A DNA stretch of 64,000 nt, taken from the NCBI RefSeq assembly GCF_013184525.1, contig NZ_JAAOIZ010000004.1, positions 434,001 through 498,000 on the forward strand, read 5' to 3'. A program made the position numbers and the translations under genes. The notes beneath the pieces were generated by a model. That model was not told the origin of the DNA. It worked only from the letters and a program-made list of their open reading frames with translations, and did no database searches. This DNA comes from Chryseobacterium sp. LAM-KRS1. Lineage in GTDB: Bacteria > Bacteroidota > Bacteroidia > Flavobacteriales > Weeksellaceae. Positions 25,077 to 32,589 of the stretch are shown here, one piece after another (the stretch's first letter is position 1; each line of letters begins with the position of its first letter).

Positions 25077-25711
25077 AGTATTTTTTTTGTGATTAAAAAC
25101 TCAATTAAAAGGATATTAGGAATCCAACCAAGCCAGGCAATGATCTGATATACATCCATCGGATTTGGATGAAATAAATATACAATAATAACTTTCCACA
25201 TTCTTAAAGTAATAGCAGATAGTGTCAATGCAAAACTTCTCCACATCCATTGCTTATGGAGGAGGAATTTTTTTTGTTTTGCCAGCTTAAAGGCTTTGAA
25301 GGTCGTAATCCACCACAGGATTCCCAGAATAATAAAAGAAAATTTTGAAAGGAATCCTCCATTGGCAAATATACCCATATAAACTCCCGAGGGAGCAGAG
25401 AGGCATAATATCACAAAAATATAGCTCTTTCCTATATTTTTGTGTAGGTTTTTCAAACCGAAATCTTTTCTCAGAATCGCTAAAAAGCCCAGTAACAGTA
25501 CAAATATACTGGTATAAACATGAGTGTAGAAGAGGTAAAGATATTCAGGTCTATGACTTACCTCCGTCTGTTTGATCTGTAAAAAGCTTACTTCAGGGCT
25601 TATAGGAATATATTCCAGGGTAATTTGAAGCATAAGCCAAAAGAAATAACCGAATCCTATCATTAAAAGGATTTTAAGAATATTCTGATATTTCTTTTGA
25701 ATTAAAAACAC
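25073..25711 (-). CDS. DUF2306 family membrane protein
   Basis: 212 residues with about six membrane helices. 'LHKNIGKSYIFVILCLSAPSGVYMG' (about 88-112) and 'LLHKQWMWRSFALTLSAITLRMW' (about 150-172) carry the two conserved His-Lys/Gly motifs of DUF2306. Possibly haem-binding or redox membrane protein; no proof here. Coupled to the YARHG lipoprotein by a four-base overlap. Confidence 0.78.
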   Translation of the reverse strand: MFLIQKKYQNILKILLMIGFGYFFWLMLQITLEYIPISPEVSFLQIKQTEVSHRPEYLYLFYTHVYTSIFVLLLGFLAILRKDFGLKNLHKNIGKSYIFVILCLSAPSGVYMGIFANGGFLSKFSFIILGILWWITTFKAFKLAKQKKFLLHKQWMWRSFALTLSAITLRMWKVIIVYLFHPNPMDVYQIIAWLGWIPNILLIEFLITKKIL

Positions 25712-25745
25712 TGCAATTACATCCTTGTTATAATTGACTAGATAA

Positions 25746-26948
25746 TCATTTCATGTTCAGATCCTGTGCAATCAACCATGCTTCACTCCAGCATGCCTGA
25801 AAATTGAACCCACCCGTTACTGCATCAATATTTAATACTTCACCGGCAATATAAAACCGGGGAAGGATCTTTGAAGACATATTTTTAAAGTTGATTTCTT
25901 TTAAATCCACTCCTCCAGCAGTTACAAATTCATCTTTAAAGGTTGATTTGCCTGTAACCTGAAGTTTTTTAGAGCAGAGACTGATAAGGATCGCCTGCAT
26001 TTCCTTTCCGGAAATATGAGCTACCTGTTTGTTGAGATCTATTTTTAAAGTGTCAAGAATTTTCTGCCAGAATCTGTTGGTAACTTCAAATATTTTCGAT
26101 TGACCTATGGTCTTTTTAGGATTGCTGTGTCTGAAGTTTTGGAATATCTCCTCTGCTTCATCTAGTGTTTTTGAAATGAAATTTACTTCAATTTCAAAGT
26201 TATATTTCACCTTTGCCAGATTGATCGCCTCCCAGGCCGAAATTTTCAGTATGGCAGGTCCGGATAATCCCCAATGTGTTATCAGGAGCGGCCCACTTTC
26301 CGCTGTTTTCAACTTTGGTATAGAAACTTCTGCATTTTCAAAGCTGGTTCCTGCAAGGTCTTTCAGAAGATCATTTTTAATGTTGAAAGTAAAAAGTGAG
26401 GGAACAAGGCTAATGATTCTGTGTCCTAAACTTTCTACAATTTTCAGTGATTTTGGAGAGCTTCCTGTAGCATAAATAATGTAATCCGCTACAAGGTCTT
26501 CCGAACCGGTCTTTACAATGTATTTTTCATCATCTTTTACAATTTCTTTTACAATAGATTTTGTTTTTACATCTATATTTTTCTTTTGAACTTCGTTGAG
26601 AAAAGTATTGATAATAGTCTGTGAAGAATTGCTTTCAGGGAAGATTCTGTTGTCATTTTCTATTTTCAACGAAATGTTTCGTTGTTCGAACCATTCCATG
26701 GTGTCTCCGGGCTGAAATTTGGTAAAAACGCTTAGAAGTTCTTTGTTCCCACGAGGATAAAACTGAATCAATTCTTTGGGGTCAAAACAAGCGTGACTTA
26801 CATTACAACGACCTCCTCCTGAGATTTTTACTTTCTGGAGGACATCCGAGTTTTGTTCGAGAATAATAATTTTATATTTGGTTTCGTCAAGGTTGGATGC
26901 ACAGAAAAACCCCGCTGCACCTCCTCCGATAATAATAATTTGTTTCAT
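25746..26948 (-). CDS. HI0933/YhiN family NAD(P)/FAD-dependent oxidoreductase
   Basis: 400 residues. The N-terminal 'IIIIGGGAAGFFCASNL' (about 3-19) is the dinucleotide-binding Rossmann motif, followed by 'KVKISGGGRCNVSHA' (about 41-55), typical of YhiN. The C-terminal 'FYIAGEVLNIDAVTGGFNFQ' and 'QACWSEAWLIAQDL' are the second FAD-binding signature of this group. The reaction is unknown; members are cytosolic flavoproteins. It is divergent from the thioesterase gene. Confidence 0.9.
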   Translation of the reverse strand: MKQIIIIGGGAAGFFCASNLDETKYKIIILEQNSDVLQKVKISGGGRCNVSHACFDPKELIQFYPRGNKELLSVFTKFQPGDTMEWFEQRNISLKIENDNRIFPESNSSQTIINTFLNEVQKKNIDVKTKSIVKEIVKDDEKYIVKTGSEDLVADYIIYATGSSPKSLKIVESLGHRIISLVPSLFTFNIKNDLLKDLAGTSFENAEVSIPKLKTAESGPLLITHWGLSGPAILKISAWEAINLAKVKYNFEIEVNFISKTLDEAEEIFQNFRHSNPKKTIGQSKIFEVTNRFWQKILDTLKIDLNKQVAHISGKEMQAILISLCSKKLQVTGKSTFKDEFVTAGGVDLKEINFKNMSSKILPRFYIAGEVLNIDAVTGGFNFQACWSEAWLIAQDLNMK

Positions 26949-27060
26949 GTACCTGTAATCTTATGGTGAAGATTATTTTTCCAAAAGTACAATTTTTATA
27001 AACCATCTTATTTGAGTATTTTTGAAGATTATAATTTTATTATTCTAAATACAATTTCAA

Positions 27061-27555
27061 ATGACATTCTACCATACCTTCGAAGTGCGTTGGAGCGATC
27101 TTGACGCCAACAAACACTTAGCAAATTCATCTTATGTGCAGTATTGTGCACAAGCCAGGATGGCTTTTATGACAAAAGAAAAAATGGGAGTTACCCAGTT
27201 GAGTCGATGGGGGATAGGACCTGTTATGCTTCATGAAAGATATTCTTTTTTTAAAGAAATCTATGCTGATCAGACGGTGATCGTGAGTGTGGAAATAGGC
27301 GGTTGCTCGGAAGATTCTTCCATCTACCGTTTTATACACAAATTCTATACTCCGGATGGTGTGCATTGTGCAACGTCTGAAGCTACAGGGGTATGGATTG
27401 ATATGATGCTGAGAAAAATGACCACTCCTCCGGATGATGTTATTGAAGCAATGAATAAATATAAAACACCAGACACTGAAGTTTTAACCAGAGAGGATTT
27501 TAAAAAGTTCCCTTTCCATCCTCATAATATTGATCCTTCAGAGTTTAACAAATAA
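27061..27555 (+). CDS. Acyl-CoA thioesterase (4HBT hotdog fold)
   Basis: 164 residues, a single hotdog domain. 'FEVRWSDLDANKHLANSSYVQYC' (about 7-29) is the 4HBT signature, with the catalytic Asp in 'SDLDANKH'. The rest ('YRFIHKFYTPDGVHCATSEATGVWID') follows the YbgC/FadM pattern. It hydrolyses acyl-CoA thioesters; chain-length preference is unknown. The following gene, thiL, is 84 bases downstream across a hairpin. Confidence 0.85.
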   Translation: MTFYHTFEVRWSDLDANKHLANSSYVQYCAQARMAFMTKEKMGVTQLSRWGIGPVMLHERYSFFKEIYADQTVIVSVEIGGCSEDSSIYRFIHKFYTPDGVHCATSEATGVWIDMMLRKMTTPPDDVIEAMNKYKTPDTEVLTREDFKKFPFHPHNIDPSEFNK

Positions 27556-27557
27556 AT

Positions 27558-27613
27558 GATAATTGATAAATGATCATGGATAAAAGAATATCGAACATCA
27601 TTTATCAATTATC
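27558..27613 (+). repeat. Intergenic inverted repeat
   Basis: GATAATTGATAAATGAT (27558-27574) and its exact reverse complement (27597-27613) form a 17-bp AT-rich stem with a 22-nt loop. There is no T-run after it, so it is more like an mRNA-processing or transcript-stability hairpin than a terminator. Confidence 0.6.
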
Positions 27614-27639
27614 TGTCATCATTTATAAATAAAAAAGAT

Positions 27640-28704
27640 ATGTTTGAAGATAAATCTCAGGAACTAACACCCATTTCCAAATTAGGAGAATTTGGATTAA
27701 TCAAACACTTAACCGAACATTTTCCTTTGTCCAATGAATCTTCGGAGCTTGGAGTTGGAGATGATGCAGCAGTTATCAATCCGGGCGGAAAAAAAGTGGT
27801 CCTTACTACTGATGTATTGGCAGAAGGTGTTCACTTTAATCTGGGGTATGTTCCATTAAAGCATTTAGGATACAAAGCTGTTGTTGTCAATTTAAGTGAT
27901 GTAGCGGCGATGAATGCTACTCCTACACAGATTTTAGTTTCTCTTGCCGTTTCCAACCGGTTTCCGGTAGAAGCTTTAGAGGAAATCTATTCCGGTATCC
28001 AGGCTGCTTGCGCGAGATATAAAGTAGATTTAATAGGAGGAGATACCACCAGTTCTAATACAGGGTTGGTAATGAGTATTACCGCTATAGGAATTGAAGA
28101 TGAAGAGAATCTGGTTAAAAGAAGTGGTGCGAAGCCGAACGATTTATTGATAGTAAGCGGTGATCTTGGGGGAGCCTATATGGGATTACAGATTTTAGAA
28201 AGAGAGCATGCCGTTTTCCTGGCAAATCCAAATATGCAGCCGGAAATGGAAGGATACGATTATATTCTGGAAAGACAATTAAAGCCAGAGGCAAGAACAG
28301 ATGTTAAAACGATCCTTAAAGAGCTGGATATAAAACCAACTTCTATGATCGATATTTCTGATGGGCTTGCTTCTGAAATACTGCACCTTTCTGACCAGTC
28401 AAAAGTCGGATTCAGGCTATATGAAGAGAAGATCCCTATGGATAGCCTTACGATCTCAACTGCTGATGAAATGAATTTGAATCCTGTTGTAACAGCATTA
28501 AGTGGAGGTGAAGATTACGAATTATTATTTACAATCGCACCGGCAGATTTTGATAAAATAAAAAACCACCCTGATTTTACGATTATAGGACATGCTGTAG
28601 ATAAAGAGGACGGGAATTTTATGGTGGCCAGAGGTTCCAACCAGCTGATACCGCTTACGGCGCAAGGCTGGGATGCTTTTTTGGGAAACCAGCAGGGAGA
28701 ATAA
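27640..28704 (+). CDS. thiL: Thiamine-phosphate kinase
   Basis: 354 residues, an AIR-synthase-like fold. 'GELGLIKHLTEHF'-type start, 'GVGDDAAVINPGGKKVVLTTD' (about 46-66, Mg-ATP site) and 'VLAEGVHFNLGYVPLKHLGYKAV' (about 67-89) are ThiL hallmarks; 'LIGGDTTSS' and 'DISDGLASEILHLS' are further metal/ATP loops. It converts thiamine phosphate to thiamine pyrophosphate with ATP, the last step of vitamin B1 cofactor synthesis. A perfect palindromic terminator follows. Confidence 0.95.
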   Translation: MFEDKSQELTPISKLGEFGLIKHLTEHFPLSNESSELGVGDDAAVINPGGKKVVLTTDVLAEGVHFNLGYVPLKHLGYKAVVVNLSDVAAMNATPTQILVSLAVSNRFPVEALEEIYSGIQAACARYKVDLIGGDTTSSNTGLVMSITAIGIEDEENLVKRSGAKPNDLLIVSGDLGGAYMGLQILEREHAVFLANPNMQPEMEGYDYILERQLKPEARTDVKTILKELDIKPTSMIDISDGLASEILHLSDQSKVGFRLYEEKIPMDSLTISTADEMNLNPVVTALSGGEDYELLFTIAPADFDKIKNHPDFTIIGHAVDKEDGNFMVARGSNQLIPLTAQGWDAFLGNQQGE

Positions 28705-28732
28705 AGTAATACTTAATTTTCAATATTGTTAG

Positions 28733-28758
28733 AAGCCACAGTACTAGTACTGTGGCTT
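28733..28758 (+). terminator. Palindromic intrinsic terminator of thiL
   Basis: A perfect 26-nt palindrome (AAGCCACAGTACT and its mirror), followed by T-rich sequence. Confidence 0.75.
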
Positions 28759-28935
28759 TTGTATTGTATTGCTGCGCTGAGACTAAGCCGCATGAGATCA
28801 TAAATAAGGACAGGAACAAGCGTATGGCATCTATTGGTCATGCAGTTATTTCAGGTCATCACAAGATGTACACACTTAATCAAGTATTTTTTGTTTCGCT
28901 TTTTGAATACCCTCTCTTTGTGAAAATTTTACATT

Positions 28936-29844
28936 ATGAAGAAGGGTCTTTTGATTGCCTTTTATGGTTTTACTCATTTAAGTTGCCTGCTAAACGCACA
29001 ATCCGGATTATCCGGAGAATTAAAAACGGAATATATTCCTTATTCAAGTTACATCCGTCCTGAGGATAGTATGAAAACGGATTCCAAAAGTGATTTTAAG
29101 AGAATGGATATAAGCTTCAGCATTCCTCTTTCCATGAAAAAAATAAGTGAAGGAAAAATAAAATCATGGTCATTACTTGTTAACGGATCTTATGCTAAAC
29201 TGTCCCATAAGAACTATGAAACTCATTTATTTCCTGATCAGATGCTGAATGCGCAGGTTGGATTACAACATATAAGACCTTTGGGTGGAAAATGGAGCAT
29301 GATGGTTACCGCTTCAGCCGGCGTTTATACCGACCTTGAAAATGTAAACTTTGATGATGTTTTAGGCCAGGGAGGTTTATTGTTTATAAAAAACTTTACT
29401 CCTAATCTTGCGCTTGGAGCAGGGCCAGTTCTTACTACTGCATTTGGAGTACCCATGATTATGCCCTGGATTTATTTCGATTGGAAAACGGGAAATAAAA
29501 TCAAATTCAACATCAACTTTCCTGAAGGAATGGAGGCGGGCTACCAGTTTTCAGATAAATTTGCTATCAAGGCAGTTGTTGGATTAAACGGGATGACTGT
29601 AGAAAGGAATAAAGGAGGAAAATCCACGCTGCTGGGCTATCAGCAAATTACAGCAGGGATACGGCCTGAATTACAGATCAGCAAAAATGTAAGTCTACGT
29701 CTTACCGGAGGAACCGCTCTCCTGAGGAGCTTTAGTGAAAATGACCGTAAGATCAAAAGCATATTTAAATCAAAAAAGATGGAAGATCCTCGTTTTGCTT
29801 CCACCTTTTATATGGCTGTTTCTCTTCGCTGGAATCTCCCTTAA
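28936..29844 (+). CDS. DUF6268 family outer-membrane protein
   Basis: 302 residues, signal peptide MKKGLLIAFYGFTHLSCLLNAQ, then a predicted beta-barrel of alternating aromatic/hydrophobic strands ('SWSLLVNGSYAKLS', 'WSMMVTASAGVYTD', 'LALGAGPVLTTAFG', 'ASTFYMAVSLRWNLP'). The terminal W-N-L-P resembles the C-terminal aromatic signal of outer-membrane barrels. The pattern fits DUF6268. It runs convergent to the LytTR response-regulator gene, with a one-base gap. A weak ORF starting at 28752 overlaps its 5' end and is not considered real. Confidence 0.75.
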   Translation: MKKGLLIAFYGFTHLSCLLNAQSGLSGELKTEYIPYSSYIRPEDSMKTDSKSDFKRMDISFSIPLSMKKISEGKIKSWSLLVNGSYAKLSHKNYETHLFPDQMLNAQVGLQHIRPLGGKWSMMVTASAGVYTDLENVNFDDVLGQGGLLFIKNFTPNLALGAGPVLTTAFGVPMIMPWIYFDWKTGNKIKFNINFPEGMEAGYQFSDKFAIKAVVGLNGMTVERNKGGKSTLLGYQQITAGIRPELQISKNVSLRLTGGTALLRSFSENDRKIKSIFKSKKMEDPRFASTFYMAVSLRWNLP

Positions 29845-29845
29845 T

Positions 29846-30583
29846 TTATTTACTTATGAGCTTCTTATAGACTACCTGGTTAAGCAATTCTTCTTTACGG
29901 GTTCTCGAAATAGGAAGCTCTGTTTTATTAATATAAAGCCTGCCTCCTGCAATCATTTCAATATGAGTGATATTGATGAGAAATGATTTATGGATTCTAA
30001 AAAAATGCTCAGGGGATAAGGACTCCTCGATAGCTTTCATTGTCTGATGAATGACAAGTGTTTTATCTTTAAAATGCAGTTTGGTGTAGTTCTGCATGCT
30101 TTCAATATATAAAATATCTACCCAGGAAACCTTAATAAAGGTGTCGGATTGACGTACATATAAGTAAGGATCATCCAGAGAAATATTTCTTTTGGATCTT
30201 TCAAATAAGATGAATTGCTGCTGTGCCTTATTTACTGCCTGGTAAAAACGATTAAACGCTATAGGTTTTAAAAGGTAATCTACAATCTGTAGTCTGTAGC
30301 CCTCTAAGGCATATTCTGAGTAAGCAGTTGTGAAAATACATAAGGGCGGATTCTCCAGTTGTTCCAAAAAATCAAGGCCTGTAAGATAAGGCATATTAAT
30401 ATCCAGAAAGATGAGATCAATTTGATTCTCTTGTATTTTGTTATTAGCCTCTAATGCGGTAGCACAGGTATCCACCACTTCCAAAAAATCAATTTGATCC
30501 GCCATGTCTTTTAGATAGAATCTTGCCAGGGGTTCGTCATCTATAATCAGACATTTCATTTTGGGAATATTATTGTTTGACAT
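29846..30583 (-). CDS. LytTR family response regulator
   Basis: 245 residues. Receiver domain in the first 120 residues with the acidic pocket 'LIIDDEPLARFYL' and the phospho-acceptor Asp in 'IDLIFLDINMPYLTG' (about 57-71), plus the Lys in 'VDYLLKPI'. The C-terminal LytTR DNA-binding domain has 'DILYIESMQNYTKLHF' and 'FFRIHKSFLINITHIEMI' as its signatures. It overlaps the histidine-kinase gene by 14 bases and is its obvious partner. Target genes probably include the neighbouring outer-membrane proteins (inference). Confidence 0.93.
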   Translation of the reverse strand: MSNNNIPKMKCLIIDDEPLARFYLKDMADQIDFLEVVDTCATALEANNKIQENQIDLIFLDINMPYLTGLDFLEQLENPPLCIFTTAYSEYALEGYRLQIVDYLLKPIAFNRFYQAVNKAQQQFILFERSKRNISLDDPYLYVRQSDTFIKVSWVDILYIESMQNYTKLHFKDKTLVIHQTMKAIEESLSPEHFFRIHKSFLINITHIEMIAGGRLYINKTELPISRTRKEELLNQVVYKKLISK

Positions 30584-31634
30584 TTTCCTGAGAGAGATTT
30601 AGGATTAAAGAAATTTTGTAAACATGATTATCAGACTCTACGTTGAGAGAGTATGAATCCGGGTACTGAAGGTCAAGCCTTTTCTGTACATTATTAAGCC
30701 CTATTCCATGAGCACCATCTTTACTTTTATGAACAGTCATACTGGAGTAGGAATTTTCCACATAAAAAGAAAGCTGGTTATCTTCTTCCTTACATGAAAT
30801 TAAAATATAACCTTTATGCCCCGGCAAGCGGCAAACATATTTAAAGGCATTTTCAATAAAAGGAACGAGAAGAAGCGGAGCAATAGTCGCTTTATCGGTG
30901 GAAAGTTCCCAGGTTGCTTTTACATCCAGTTCATTTCCCCAACGCAATTTTTCAACTTCTACAAGATTTTGTAGGTATTCAACATCTTTTTTAAGCAGGA
31001 CCTGATTCTGATTACAGTGATAAAGCTGATACCTCAGGATATCTGAAAACTTTAGCAACAAAAATGAAGCAAGCTCAGTATTGGTTTTCATCAGGATATG
31101 AATATGATTGAGAATATTGAAAACCAAATGGGGATTTATCTGGTCCTGTAATAGCTTAAGCTGATTTTCCAGATGGGCTTGTTGCAAAAGAATGTGATCC
31201 CTTTCAATTTTTCCGTGTTCCTGATAAAATGTTATTCCGCATGCTGTTCCATTAATAAGAAAGGATGCAGGAAGAGCTAAATAAAATCCTTTCCATAAAA
31301 TAGGGAGGTGACTTTTAAAACCAGGAGCTAGGGGTGTTCTGGAATCTACTTCTATATAAGCAAAAACAAAAGAGTAAATAAAGCTCAGTAAAAGAATCAT
31401 AATCGTTGCCTGGAGTAGGAATTTTTTCATTTTCCTCTCTTTTAAGGCTTGTGGGAGTAATTTTTTTGTTAAAAACTGAGTAAAAATAAAGGAGCTTATT
31501 ACAATGGCTAACGTCTGGATAAGTGAATTGTATCTGCCGGAATCTGCCTGGAAATTAATCCACATGGTTATCCCGAAAATCAGCCAGAAACCAATAACAA
31601 ATAGATGTTTTCTTACGATAAAAGATTTAAGCAT
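30570..31634 (-). CDS. LytS/YehU-type sensor histidine kinase
   Basis: 354 residues with four N-terminal membrane helices in the first 140 residues. The His_kinase motif is 'LLQDQINPHLVFNILNHIHIL' (about 158-178), with the phospho-accepting His in 'NPH' (the usual form is NPHFLFN). The HATPase part has 'PLLLVPFIENAFKYV' (N box) and 'GAHGIGLNNVQKRLDLQYP' (G box). It has no large periplasmic sensor domain. The gene order kinase then regulator, overlapping, is standard for this family. Confidence 0.92.
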   Translation of the reverse strand: MLKSFIVRKHLFVIGFWLIFGITMWINFQADSGRYNSLIQTLAIVISSFIFTQFLTKKLLPQALKERKMKKFLLQATIMILLLSFIYSFVFAYIEVDSRTPLAPGFKSHLPILWKGFYLALPASFLINGTACGITFYQEHGKIERDHILLQQAHLENQLKLLQDQINPHLVFNILNHIHILMKTNTELASFLLLKFSDILRYQLYHCNQNQVLLKKDVEYLQNLVEVEKLRWGNELDVKATWELSTDKATIAPLLLVPFIENAFKYVCRLPGHKGYILISCKEEDNQLSFYVENSYSSMTVHKSKDGAHGIGLNNVQKRLDLQYPDSYSLNVESDNHVYKISLILNLSQENVKQ

Positions 31635-31703
31635 ATTTTGATAGGGTAAAAAATTAGAAACTGCAGGAAATGCAGTTTCTAATGGTAAAGATAATTTAAG
31701 TTT

Positions 31704-32300
31704 TTAGAACAGGAAGTATCCGATACCAAGCGAGAAGCTGTGAGGTTTGGATTTAAATTCTTTGCTGATGCTGGTGAGTCCTGTTTCGTACCTCAGATCA
31801 ACGGTGAAGTTTTTATAATCCACACCAATTCCACCGGTAATACCAATATTGGATTTATCGAATTTTTTTAAACCTTCGCGCAGTGCTTTTGAGGTAGAAA
31901 TATTATCATTAAATCCATAACTGTAAACTCCTCCGGCAAAAGCTCGGACATTAAAATCTTTGGAACTTACGATCTTATAACCTGCTACAACAGGGATATC
32001 GATTGAATTCCATTTCAATTGCGAAGAACTTCCATCTTTTAAGTCATATGATGTTTTTCTTTTGTTGAATATAGCTTCTCCCTGAAGGTATATCCGGTTA
32101 AAGTCTACTCTTGCCATAAGACCCGCCTGATATCCCATTCCATATTTTCCGCTCAGGTCAGAAGAGGCAGAAGATGTTTTAGTGAAATTTGTACCGGCTT
32201 TAACTCCAATATGAACGATTGGTGTTTGTTGTGCGTTGGCTTCTACTGAGCAGGTAATGCAAAGCAATAAAGAGCTTACTGCTAAAAAACGTTGTTTCAT
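31704..32300 (-). CDS. Outer-membrane beta-barrel protein (PorT/OmpW-like)
   Basis: 198 residues. Signal peptide MKQRFLAVSSLLLCITCSVEANAQ, then a barrel of about eight strands: 'HIGVKAGTNFTKTSS', 'MGYQAGLMARVDF', 'IYLQGEAIFNKRK', 'IPVVAGYKIVS', 'VRAFAGGVYSYGF', 'GITGGIGVDYKNFTVDLRYETGL' and the end 'FSLGIGYFLF' with a terminal Phe. This is the outer-membrane beta-barrel (PF13568) pattern. It lies directly upstream of the kinase gene in the same direction, 70 bases apart, and may be part of the same regulon. Confidence 0.8.
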   Translation of the reverse strand: MKQRFLAVSSLLLCITCSVEANAQQTPIVHIGVKAGTNFTKTSSASSDLSGKYGMGYQAGLMARVDFNRIYLQGEAIFNKRKTSYDLKDGSSSQLKWNSIDIPVVAGYKIVSSKDFNVRAFAGGVYSYGFNDNISTSKALREGLKKFDKSNIGITGGIGVDYKNFTVDLRYETGLTSISKEFKSKPHSFSLGIGYFLF

Positions 32301-32449
32301 AATAATAAATAGTATTAAATCTGGTGCAAAACAACAGCAGTGAGCATGAAAATGAAATTTTATTTGATGAAGAGCATAGGTGTTTTGATAAAAGGGAGCT
32401 TTTGTATTAAGTTGGGCCCATCTCTGTTAACAGGTATTTCATGTAATCA

Positions 32450-32477
32450 TTGATAAAGTATCCTGATTGTACCTTTG
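32450..32477 (+). promoter_or_regulatory. Orphan promoter (TTG-N17-TACCTTTG)
   Basis: TTG at 32450-32452 and TACCTTTG at 32470-32477 make a complete Bacteroidetes-type promoter on the plus strand. Only about 70 bases separate it from a hairpin terminator, and the next gene is convergent. Confidence 0.55.
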
Positions 32478-32483
32478 TCTAAA

Positions 32484-32552
32484 GGTGCTAGGCAATAACA
32501 AAGGCTATTCTTTGTGCATAAAAAAGACTGCCTTAGTTTAAAGCAGCCTTTA
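32484..32552 (+). ncRNA. Candidate small RNA (about 70 nt)
   Basis: The stretch between the orphan promoter and the hairpin at 32525-32549 has no reading frame. It contains a small hairpin (ACAAAG/CTTTGT near 32498-32515). Start and end are estimated. No known family is recognised. Confidence 0.35.
32521..32552. terminator. Terminator of the RCC1-like gene (also usable on plus strand)
   Basis: On the minus strand AGGCTGCTTT and AAGGCAGTCT form a stem of about 10 bp (with G-U pairs) followed by six T. On the plus strand the same stem is followed by only a short T-run. Confidence 0.7.
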
Positions 32553-32589
32553 AATAACTAATATCAGTTAAATGAGTATCGTAATCAAT

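Noticed and set aside
28777-28782. CTGAGA, as in the core of TPP riboswitches, near thiL
   Set aside because: The rest of the riboswitch (ACCUGAUCUGGAUAAUGCCAGC-like part) is absent, and the site lies downstream, not upstream, of thiL.
28752-29063. 103-residue plus-strand ORF overlapping the start of the DUF6268 gene
   Set aside because: It begins inside the thiL terminator palindrome, overlaps the signal peptide of the real gene in another frame and has no recognisable protein features.
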